DNA of 64,000 nucleotides from assembly GCA_016490735.1 (NCBI GenBank), contig JAEMWC010000347.1:404501-468500 (forward strand), written 5' to 3'. Under the pieces are notes generated by a model. It was not told the origin of the DNA, did not search any database, and saw nothing but the letters and a program-made list of their open reading frames with translations. Below, piece after piece: positions 1 to 10,400 of the stretch (position 1 is its first letter; each line of letters opens with the position of its first letter). A program made the translations under genes and the position numbers. The stretch comes from Pachyseris speciosa. Its lineage: Eukaryota > Cnidaria > Anthozoa > Scleractinia > Pachyseridae.

Positions 1-11
1 AGTGGAAACGT

Positions 12-725
12 TTAAGTCCAAACATAATTGCCAAGGCCTCTTTGTCTATCTGCCCATAGTGTTTCTCGTGTTTGTTCAAAGTACGTGACGCATAGGCAAT
101 CGGGCATCGGCTGCCATTGGGATAAACGTGCATAATAACGGCGCCCAAACCATATGGAGAGGCGTCCACCGACAGTTCCACAGGGAGCTTGGGGTCGTAA
201 TGTGTTAACACAGTCTCTGACGTTAAGGCACATTTCACAGCGCAGAAAGCTTTATCGCAACTTGGCGACCAGTTCCAAGGTGTGCTCCCCAAGAGCTCGT
301 ATAGGGGATGAGCGAGCGTGGACAACTTGGGTATCTAGTTGGTCAGTGCAGCTAACATTCCCAAGAAGGAACGAAGTTCAGTTACGTTTTGAGGGGTAGG
401 TGCCTCCTTGATGGCCTTGACCTTTTCGTCGGTCGGTTGAAGACCATACTCTGAAAAGCGCAGCCCAAAGTATACCACAGAAGGTACCATAAACACACAC
501 TTCGGTAATTTGACTTGCAAACCAAACTTCTTAAACTACATAAAAACTGCCTCCAAATTCCTCAGATGCTCGACATCGTTTGCACCTCCCACTAGCAGAT
601 CGTCCATAATCACACAAGTTCCGTCAAGTCCTGCTAGCACTTGCTCAATACAACGTTGCCAAATGGCTGGGCTGGAAGAAATCCCAAACGACAAGCGTGT
701 GTATCGGAATAAGCCCTTGTGGGTG
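12..725 (-). pseudogene. Gypsy Pol continuation: RT palm/thumb and RNase H start
   Basis: Pieces in shifting frames show RLSFGISSSPAIWQ, CVIMDDLLVGG, GLQPTDEKVKAIKEAPTP (RT connection) and then ASRTLNKHEKHYGQIDKEAL (RNase H). Several stops separate them. The order matches Ty3/Gypsy Pol. Confidence 0.75.
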
Positions 726-2471
726 TTAATCGTATAGTTTTTGTGCCTCTTCGTTTAGAACCAATTGCTGATATGCACTTCGCAGATCAACCTTTGTAAA
801 CTTCTTCCATGACGATACACATCTTATTTCTTCCAATGTTGGAATAGGAAACTGCTCCGTCTGAATTGCTGGGTTGACTGTGCCCTTGTAATCACCACAA
901 ACCCGAACTGACTTATCAGTTTTAGGCACACAGACAATAGGCGTGGCCCAGTCACTCACTTCCACAGGTTTAGGAACTCCTTCATTTTCCATGTGTTTCA
1001 GTTCCTCCTCCACGGTGGAACGTAAGGCATACGGTACCGGGCGGGCCCGCTGAAACACAGGCGTTGCATTTTCCTTCAGATGCAATTTTGCTGTGACACC
1101 CTTGACCGTTCCTAACTCAGGCTTAAAGATCTCAGCATACTGTTGCTTAAGACGTTCGACCCGTGCATCACTATCTTGACCAATCAAAAACTGACCACTG
1201 GATGATGGAAAGAGGTTTTTCCAGTCCAGGCGAATTTTCATCATCCAAGATCTTCCGAGCAAAGGAGGGGCGTACCGTTCTGCACGAACAACAAGTAGTG
1301 GCAGTGTTGCCTGCTGCCCGTTGTAGTCCACGTCAACTAAAATCTGTCCTGCAATGTCGAGCGGTGCACCAGCATAGGCATGGAATGATCTTTCTACTGG
1401 CCGCAGTGCAAGGTACTTGAAATACCGCTCATAATCTACGTAATTTAGGATTGAAGCTGCTGCACCCGTGTCTACTTCCATCAGGAATTCCACTTCTTCA
1501 ATCTGCACAGGGACCTTCACTGCAGGTGCTGAAAGTCCTGCCTTGCATGGCGTGGATTTTTGGTTTTCCTCAAGGGTAAAAATGGACCTGAGAAATTCAT
1601 CTTCCACGTTATCCAGCATACCAGCCTCAGAATCCTGCTCCGTGTGATGGACATGTTGTTTGCTCGCCATCTTTTTCAATGGTTTCACATTACGACACTC
1701 GGACTTCAAATGACCCGTTAAATGGCAGTTAAAACACTCAGAATCCTTGTATTTGCAGTTGTCTGGGGTGTGATTGGTTAACCCACAACGGTAACATCGC
1801 TTCCTTTGATTCTCCGTCTGCTGGGGTTGTTTACCACGCCCGCTGTGACGTCGACCTAACGAACGACCACGTGACCACGCGCTGTCACGCTTAACTTGGT
1901 TTACACTCGACGATGAATTTTCACCGTGACAATTCGCTCCAAGGTGCCGTACATCTTTCTGTGCTATTTCTTGGGCGATTGCAGCATCCACTGCTTCTTG
2001 AAAAGTGAAGTTGGCCGATAATAATTTCCGTTTAATCTGCTCCGAGCGAAGCCCACAGATGAAACGATTGCGTAGACTATTGTTCAACTGCTCGTTGGTG
2101 AATTCACATGTTCCCGCGAGACTTTTTAGCTCTCTCACAAACTCAACAATGCTTTGCCCCGGTTTCTGGCTTGCAGAGTGAAATCTGTATCTTTCTGTGA
2201 CCTTTAAGCGAGTTGGCTTGTAATGACTACGCAGCAGCGTTACAAGTTGGTCAAAGGTCTTCGTGTTCGGTGCGTCCGGGAATGACAAATCCTTTAACAC
2301 TCAATAAACACCACTTCCAATAGATGTTAAGAGTATTGCTCTTCGTTTAGCAGCATTGTCAGAGTTGTTCTTAATATCGTAGGCAGTGAAATATTCCTGC
2401 AGTCATTTGAGATAGCTCTCGATATCTTCAGACTCGGCATTGAAAACATCAAAAGGAGGTCTGCTCGCCAT
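726..2471 (-). pseudogene. Gypsy Gag-Pol reading frame with internal stops
   Basis: The likely start ATG is at 2471 (MASRPPFDVFN). In-frame stops follow near 2410 and 2300; the long open part runs 2300-726. It holds Gag, two knuckles (CYRCGLTNHTPDNC and CFNCHLTGHLKSEC, 1800-1690), a protease with DTGA near 1470, and the RT N-terminal half ending at KVDLRSAYQQL. A frameshift at about 725 passes RT into another frame, where MDDLL is seen near 620. No function is expected. Confidence 0.8.
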
Positions 2472-2580
2472 GTTGTTTGCTTCTGGTTGAGCTGATGTCG
2501 GAGATCTAACAACGGAATTTTCACTTACTGTTCCATTCGTCGACACTGACTGTTCGTTCTCCAGTTTACCTCATCGCCAC

Positions 2581-2888
2581 TGTAGCGTATTGCGTCATTC
2601 CGTAAGAAATTAAACGTAGAAGAGAAGATAAACTCAAGCCACACCCAAATTACATGAAAATGAGATCAATTACGTCATACACCACATCTGTGAAGTAACT
2701 CTTGAAGAGTTACTCAAGAAAGGCTCAAAGAAAAGACTCAAGAAAGGTTCAGTAATCTTACAATACTAAACACTCACAAAAACAGAACAGACAAACTCTA
2801 TCTTGCTGACATGGCAAATGAATTTGTTGGCCGTAACGATAATCGAAAAAGGAATTTCGGTACTTTCAGAGAATCCAATTTTGTGACA
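2581..2888 (-). repeat. Candidate 5' LTR of the Gypsy element
   Basis: On the minus strand the segment starts TGTCACAA and ends CGCTACA. It is followed by GTGGCGATGAG, which could be a primer-binding site, and then gag. The partner LTR is outside the window, so the borders are unproven. Confidence 0.45.
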
Positions 2889-3612
2889 GTAAACGAATTA
2901 TAAATGAACCAAAGTTATGATTACTCTACCTTCGTTTACAGATTACATTAAGTGTGATTACAAAGTTTATGTTGTCACTAACCCCTTTCTCTAAATGCTT
3001 GAATTGAGTTGAAAAGTGTAGAAAAGGGTATCACTTGATTTTTTGAGTTACATGTAATAATATTATTATATGTTAACTGCTGGACAGAGGTTATGGATTT
3101 AAACAGAATTATATGCATTTTAATTATTTTTAAAGTTAGTCCCCTCCCCTCACTTGAAAATGCGGGAGCGGCCCCCACTTTAAAAACTGCTCTGCAGGCC
3201 CTGGAGGAGTATAAATTGATTACTTAGTGGTCCAATTCAATTAATTATTTGCAAGATCAGGCAATTTGAAATCACTATACTGAAAGATTATAGCCCAGAG
3301 AAACAATTAGGCTCTAGGTTTCACTTACTATTCATAGTTCATAGCAATTTTTGGGGGTTGCTCAAGTTTCAAACATTTCTTGCACAACTCAGTAAAATCA
3401 TTTTGGAATAACGGGCATGCAGGACGAAAACAAGGACGGTGACCCCATCTTTTTATTGCATTTTTTCAATGACCTATATATGACTATCAATTGTGCCAAG
3501 TTTGAAAAAAATCTGGATAGTACATCAATTTCATGGGAATTACCTTAAGCTGTGTATGGATTCCCACCCAAGCAAGCGACACAACAAACTGGAAATTGTT
3601 CTGTAAAAATAC
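2889..3612. other. AT-rich intronic or intergenic DNA, no gene seen
   Basis: No exon-like frame with matching splice sites was seen. The stretch at 3420-3545, with GGTGACCCCATCTTTTTATTG, resembles sequence at 51800-51840 and is likely a dispersed repeat. Confidence 0.4.
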
Positions 3613-4199
3613 GGTCAAACTTCTATTAAGCAGTCACCCTCGAAAAGGAGCCAACTGACTGCTTTGTGGTTGACCACTTGAAAGACGTTTCCCAAAATGT
3701 GGTGTGTCATATGGTAAAAATGAAACTGTAGCATGTGTACACTATATTGTATCGGTTAACAACAACAGTAACACAAATATGAGAAAACCATCAAGTAATT
3801 GCATGCTGAATGAAGTTCACAACTATAGCTCTAATGTTGTAATGCAATCGTCTTTGCTTGTAAACCACATTAATAAACCTACAGTTTTGCCACTCAACAT
3901 GAACCATTCTTGGGCTGATTATTATGTGTATCATGTCATGTTTGATGAGCTGCTAAAGAAACTGGACATGGTTCGTGTATCGTGATGTCAAAATATTACA
4001 TTGTAATTGACTATGTGACCGCTTATTAGAGGTGAAATACAATAAAATTAGTCAATTGGAAATTCTAAATGGTGACCGTGTCCACTTAATAGAGGTCAAA
4101 TTTACAGTGAATAAGGGGGGCGCTTTTTGGGAATTTGATAAGTGTCCGTTTAACAGAGGGTGACCACTTAATAGAGGGCTGCTTAATAGAGGTTTGACT
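3613..4199. mobile_element. MITE-like element with inverted ends
   Basis: The left end GGTCAAACTTCTATTAAGCA is mirrored by the right end GCTTAATAGAGGTTTGACT, with more mirrored GACCACTTAATAGAGG units just inside. No transposase is present. Exact ends and target duplication are uncertain. Confidence 0.6.
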
Positions 4200-4240
4200 G
4201 TCCAGATAGAGCAACTTCTGGTTGCTGTGTAGCTCCGCAT

Positions 4241-6545
4241 TTGTTCGTTGTCCACTTGTTTTTGTTTCTATCTGTCCTCATTGTTGTGGTTGTGGTTTTT
4301 CATCTGATGGAAACGGATAACATACCTAATGATATTTTAATCTACCTCCTGACATTCACAGGGCAGGAAAAGTCTTGCTGCTCTATTTGTGGAGGTGGTA
4401 ACCATTTCCCTCAAGGCTGCTCCCTTTCTGCCCTCAGGCCCAATTCAGCCCAACGTGTGGTGTGCCACAACTACAACAGAGGCCTCAGATGCAGTCAAGA
4501 CCTTTGTCCCTTCCATCACCGTTACAAAACCTGCTATGGAGAACACCCAGCTTGCAACCACGATGAACCCCTTGCAAAATCTAGAAGCCATGGTGACAAA
4601 AAGTCTTCAAACCCCTGACATTATCCAGTCCCAGACACCTACCACCCCTATTAATGTTTCCCTTCTTTGCACTCTCCTTGAGGCTCACCCAGATCAGAAA
4701 TTTGTTAATACACTCTGCGATGGTTTAATAGCATAAATGCAAACATACCCATACAAGACTTCACCCTTTAATATATAGGTGTGAACAATGCTATTTCCCT
4801 GGTCCTTCAGCACAGCCAAGGCTCTTTCACGACATAAACAGATATCCAGTCAGCCTTCCGCATTATTTCCATTACCTCCTGGGCATGTTGTGGAAGGGCC
4901 ACTACTAAAGCTCTTCCCTTTGACCTCAGAAGAGCCCCATACCACTTTAACCAGTTTTCAAATGCCTTGGAATGGTTAGCCAGAAATCAACTTGGTATTC
5001 GGTCCATCATTCACATTCTCCACAATTTCTTCATTGCCCAACCTTGCCCTGTGTCCCATCGTGCCACTGCCCTCTGCCTGATCCTTACCCTTTTTGAGGA
5101 ACTAAACATTCCCCAATGCCCCCAAGAAAATGTTTTGACCTACACAGGTTCTTGAGTTTATGGGTGTCACCCTTGATTCTATTAACATGCAGACCCGCCA
5201 CCCAGAGGGCAAGCTTAACAAACAAATCTGTCATTGGGACCTTATAGTTTGCCTGCCAGGTCATTTCTCCAGGTCGTCCCTTCAGCAGATCATTAATCTT
5301 ACCTGGGGCCGTAACGAACCGGGGTGGGTAATATTCCTCAACCATGAATTTAGAAAGGATATCGTCATGAGGCAACTATTCCTTGACCACTGGAATGGGT
5401 GAGCTTTATTCTCCCTCCCTACACTGAACCTTCCCCACAAATTCATTTATACACGGATGCAGCGGGTGGGGTCAGTTATGGGGCTGTCTTCCACAACATT
5501 GGTTACAGGGCCAATGGCTCCCTAACCACCAAATTAACCCCTCCAGTGACATTAGTGTTACTTGGCAGGAACTCTATCCCATTTATCTGGCCTGTAAGGC
5601 TTGGGGTCCCCTTTGGGCAAACCGCAGAATTTGTTTTCATTGCGACAATCAAGTATCTGTTGCAATTCTGTCTTCTAAAAGCGAGAGGGTCCCCATACAA
5701 TGCACCTCATCCGTCTTATCACTTTTCAAACTGAAGTTCAATTTTGCCTTTAATGTCAAACATGTACAATTTACACATTTATCAAATTCCATCTCTCATA
5801 GTACCTTAAAAGTTTACCTGGCAGCAGTTAGGAACCTCCATATTGAGTTTGGTTACTCCCTGTGGATTTCTCGTCTATTCTGCTCCTCTACAAAACCCTT
5901 TGAGGCATTAAATCCTCTCAGTGCTGTAAAGCAGGCCCACCTGCCCATTACCATATCAATCCTCCAGCAATAAATTACAGGTGTACATGAAAATGCTTTG
6001 GGCAGCATTCACATTGGCTTTCTTTAGTTTTTTGCACAGCAGTGACTTCACTTGCAATGGTCGGTTCATCATACATTCCCATCTAACAAGGTCAGATGTA
6101 TCTTTTCAGCCAAACAATTTTTTTCCAACCCATTGCTTTTGACGTTACCATTAAAAAGTCTAAAACCGACCCCTTCCAGGAGTGAGCCAAACTCACTATT
6201 GGGAAATCAAAGTCAATGGCCTGCGCTGTTACTGCTTTACAAGATAATTTTATCTCCTTCAACCATCTTCACCTGGACTTGCCCAGCCTCTCTTCCAGTT
6301 CTTTGATGGTTGATACCTCACCTACCCTTCCCTCACTAATAACTTGTGGGCCCTCTTATGGATCTGTGGAGTGGACAGTTCACATTATGCATCACATAGC
6401 TTCCACATCGGAGCAGCTACAACAGCCAGCGCTGCTGGGCTCCCAGATTGGCTAAACAAGGCTCTTGGCCGTCGGAAATCAGATGCATGCCAGAGTTACT
6501 TAAAGCTGCCAGCAAAGGATACCATTTTCCAAGTCCCATAAAGTT
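4241..6545 (+). mobile_element. DIRS-like (tyrosine-recombinase) retrotransposon, decayed
   Basis: In + order: a Gag-like part with a CCHC knuckle (CSICGGGNHFPQGC, near 4380) and a Cys/His cluster (CHNYNRGLRC...CPFHH); RT with an IHIL-(D)-FF motif near 5005-5030; RNase H with IHLYTDAAGG near 5440; and a tyrosine-recombinase C-terminal box (HSFHIGAATTASAAGLPDWL) at 6380-6455. Frames change many times, so it is a pseudogene. RT plus RNase H plus tyrosine recombinase, and no integrase, points to the DIRS/Ngaro group. Terminal repeats were not resolved. Confidence 0.75.
6344..6541 (+). pseudogene. Tyrosine recombinase C-terminal fragment
   Basis: The frame encodes HYASHSFHIGAATTASAAGL, PDWLNKALGR and SDACQSYLKLP. 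This is the H-x-x-R ... H/W ... Y box of DIRS-type recombinases. The catalytic Arg of HSFR is His here, and W of GRW is Arg. The tyrosine (SYLK) remains. Confidence 0.7.
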
Positions 6546-7393
6546 TAGCTTCTTGTCATAGTGCCCGATTTACTTGTGATCCTAGGTTGTGTTATCAGCC
6601 GTACTGCCTACTGAGAACACTTGATGTCTCTTAGAACTATTTCCATTTTCCATTTTCCATTTCCATTTTTATTTGTCATTAACCACATAAAAATACAAAA
6701 CACTAGAAATTTAAAACTATGAAACACTAGAAATTTATAATAATTTAAAGATGATAGACTACAAATGTTTAAGGTGGTAATGACAAGAAAGCCTATATAG
6801 AAGCCAGGGGCTTATGAACTATAGATGCTACAGAGTGTTATCATTCTGTTGTTTTATATTTTATTAGTAGATTGTTGTCAATGATTGTACATTAGTCACT
6901 ATTCCAGGAATGTATGGACCTGTTCATTCCACCCCCTTCCTCAACACCATGTCATATTGTTTTCCCCTCTCTCCTTGGGGCTGACAAGGGCCACGCTTTA
7001 CTTCCCTCTTCCGTCTGTGTGGAGGAAGGGTCCTTAAGGATCAGGTTCAGCACAGGGTACCCCTCACGTTGCTCAGCATCTTGGGCAGGGAATTGCTGCC
7101 TGCAGCACCCCTTCAGCCCTGTGCTGAAGCCCTGTCAGGGAGGGGCATGTCATTCTACTGCTGGACTGGGTTAACCTGGCCCCAGGACATTATGCCAGCC
7201 ACCATGCCCACCTTGCAGCACAGGCATGAGACGCCCCCTCAGCATGGCAACAAGTGCCGAGGCCCCTCATCCAGTCCTTCCGGTTGGTGGGTTTCGATCC
7301 AAGCCTTGCCAGTACATTCCCTGCCCAGTCTTGGCCCACCAAAATGTCTTTGATTCCTGTCCACAAGCGATAACATTAATTTTTTTTTTGCAG
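6546..7393 (+). other. Intron sequence, GC-richer block at 6910-7350
   Basis: The first part has a TTTCCATTTTCCATT simple run near 6640. 6910-7350 is unusually GC-rich with long frames but no recognised domain; it may be the 3' end of the DIRS-like element. No exon could be supported before the acceptor at 7393. Confidence 0.4.
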
Positions 7394-7451
7394 TGTGGAG
7401 CACCGATCAAAGGCATCACACTGCTGCACTTGTGGTGAACAGGGAAATGAG
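7394..7451 (+). CDS. ZFAND1: ZFAND1 exon: end of first AN1 finger
   Basis: A polypyrimidine tract and CAG precede the exon, and GT follows at 7452. The first base completes a Cys codon, followed by VEHRSKASHCC. This supplies C-x2-H-x5-H-x-C, the second half of an AN1 finger. The exon ends in phase 0. Confidence 0.85.
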
Positions 7452-10400
7452 GTATTTTGATTTTTATAATCTTTGTTTGAATTAATAGACTAATTTTACT
7501 ACCATTACATACAATACTGTACAATACAATACAATGTTCTTTATTTTTTTTTTTATATTAACCCTTTATCAGTCAAAGATGGATTTTTCTGTCATAAACA
7601 CCGTTAGTGCTTTGAAAAGCTGCAACTTTCCCAAATCCTGGACTATGGTTGAAGTAAACCATTGTTGTTGTCAAATGCTCACTTACACTGTATGTAGAGT
7701 TTATCACTCCATAAACTTACCAAAATGCCCAATAGGCCCTTTGCAGCTGGGGTCATGTGACCAAATTTTACCTAGAAAACTTTTATATTATGGCCTATAA
7801 CTTAAAGAATGCAAGAAATGGAAAGAGCGCATCAAGAAAGCGCATGAGAAAGTGGACTCTTAGTTACCGTCACGCTTAATGATGCTCATCAGGCAGCCGC
7901 TAAAGATGAAAAATGGCTGTAAATTTAGCAGAAATCGCAAGCAAACCGAACTTGGGCCATTGTTGTCGCTTCACGGATAAAAAATAGCTACGTCAAAATG
8001 ACGTTTTCAGAAACCTTGAGCCTCCAGTGGCTTAGGACAGCACCACTTTTCCCTGGTAGTTCAAATAAAGAGTCACGAATTGCTATTCATCGTTTATAGG
8101 TGGAAAATCACTCCGAAAATGTAAAAACCTGCGGTAGTCAATGGGTTAATGCCTTTCTGGTCAAGTGGACATGAATGTTGACATCTTTCCACTACTTAAG
8201 GGTGATTGTCAGTAAAAATCAAAGAAATCGTGTCCAAGCTCATAAAAATCGATTTCGCGCATACTTTGTCAGTTTGAAGGCCTGGGTAAGTAACTGAAGG
8301 ATATAAGGTTAGTTTTTTGAAATATGTCATATAACGGCAGAAATCCATGAGAAACGGTCATCCAACCGGAACCTTGAATTTCACCTCACGAGAACTCGAA
8401 ATTTTACAGTTTTCAGCTTCTCGCTACACAGACATTTGCATAGCTTATGTGAATTTTTCTTAAGTGTAATTGAATACATTGATTCTTCCTTAGTCAAAAT
8501 ATAGCAATTGCTTATAAATCTGCTCATTTTTAAATGAATTGAGCCCCGATTAAGTAGACAAACTTTTCTTATTTACCGAAAAGCCTAAAATAATCCAAAT
8601 TCAGCGAGAAAAAAAGCTGACTGGTAGTGCCTCAAATCTTCTGATATTTTAACCAAAGACAATTCAGTCATTGGTTTTTGGGTCTATGGTTTCAAATCTT
8701 TAGGATCTAGTAGCACTTTTGCACAAACGGTGATCAAAATTCAATATAATTTCAATTCAGCGCCTTTGAAATCTACAACTCAACATAACAAGACACACTA
8801 GTATAAATTAACTATTCGACCAAAGTTTGTATAAAAAAGGGTTGGGTTCAATTTCATTTAATGGTTTGAAACGTTTTTAAAAAAATATAATGATTTTAAA
8901 TATTGTATACATAGGTATAAAAGCAAACTAAGAAACACATTAAAACTTGTTTGCTCCTTTACAATCTGAGTCCCGCAAGAACGACTTACCTACTATAACA
9001 AGCAAATATTTACATCTGGTGATTTAAAATAAGTCATTTTAAAATATATTGCTTAACGATATACTTGGTTATCCACTCACGTTGCTGAATAGCCAATCTG
9101 TAGTAAGTGTTCCCACTAAAAGCAAATATTGCATCCTTCACCAAGTAAGCAAATCTAATTATACATATCTTTGAAAAATTACATCTAAAACCATAGTTTA
9201 CTGTCGAGGAAGCTCACAAAGATAGATTTGCGGTTTATTCAAATGCACAAGCCCCTCAACTTTCAGTCACGCCACTCAAGCTGTGTAACAAGGCCGAAAC
9301 ATAAAAAGTCCTTGAAATTTTCTGCAGTTGAAACAGAAGTAGAATTGATTTTGGCGAGATGTGGGTGTTTTGGAAAGCCGACGAATTTATTCGCAATGAC
9401 TTTCTGTCCGGTTCATCGTGCCCAGTTAGGCATAGGTTGGAGAAGGACGATTAATTTTTGCATTATCCCATAAGTTGTTTCGGGTCACTGCAAGGATCTG
9501 TGGAAAGTACCCACAGTGGAAAAAAGAAATAAATTTATTCCAGTCCATGAAGATACTAGAACTTTTAAAACAGCTTGTTCCTGTGGGCTCAGGTAAGTAA
9601 CCAATTATTCAATGTTTTACCAAAATGAATCTTTAGTATTTCTTCATTTTGATGACAGGAGAATGACTGTATGAAAGAAATCATTTATTTGAATGGCGGA
9701 AAGAAAGTAAAGGTAATTTCGTTACTTACCTCTTCATTCTGTTGTCCAATCAAATTATTGATAACAGCTTTTATTTCATTATTTTTTCAATTATTATTAT
9801 TATAATTATTATACAATACTATTATATTATATATTATTATTATTATAATTTCATGATTCGTTTATGGATTGCGCTTATATCATATAAATCAACATCCCCG
9901 TCTTTGTTTAAAATATTTCAATTTAGTGTCGCAGGAAGCCACTTGAGAAAGATATATAAACAGAAAAAAGAATACTACTCCTCTGCCCCCTTCTTCTCAC
10001 CTCTCTTCATACAGTCAGCTTTCGATTGTTATTTTATTAATTCATAGGAGGCGGAGCAGGGGGAGCAGGGGGGCTCTAGAAAATATTGCTAGCACATATT
10101 TGGTTAGGCAAAATACTCAGTCTCTCATGATCTTTTCCCAAATTGTTTCATCAGAATTGTGCTTTGCGAAATGATATGTTGTAGGACTTTTTTTAACAGC
10201 TCCACTAAGCTAAACAGAAGCAGTTTCCCGTTGACCCTTAGATGTGTCTAAGATTCCTAGAAGAAGAGCTGCAAAGGTCTTCAGCCGGTCAACACACGTA
10301 GACTGTGGCAGGCTTGGAAACCAGGGGTCGTGGTAGTGGGTAGTGAGAACTGCTCTGCCCGAAGCATGTCAGGTTACAAAATATAAGAACCATGTGCGAA

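Larger units (their letters stand above)
1..2888 (-). mobile_element. Ty3/Gypsy LTR retrotransposon, decayed, cut by the window edge
   Basis: Read on the minus strand from 2888: a candidate LTR (2888-2581), then gag, two CCHC knuckles, an aspartic protease (VDTGAAAS), reverse transcriptase (VCGDYKG, then IMDDLLVGG) and RNase H, which runs to the window start. Integrase and the 3' LTR would lie before position 1. Stops and frameshifts interrupt the polyprotein, so it is dead. It sits in or upstream of ZFAND1, in the same direction as neither host exon. Confidence 0.85.

Noticed and set aside
3704..3985. 93-codon + frame as a gene
   Set aside because: It lies wholly inside the MITE with GGTCAAACTTC ends and has no recognisable domain.
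6914..7353. GC-rich overlapping frames before the first ZFAND1 exon
   Set aside because: No AN1 cysteine pattern or other domain. More likely the 3' end of the DIRS-like element than the missing first exon.
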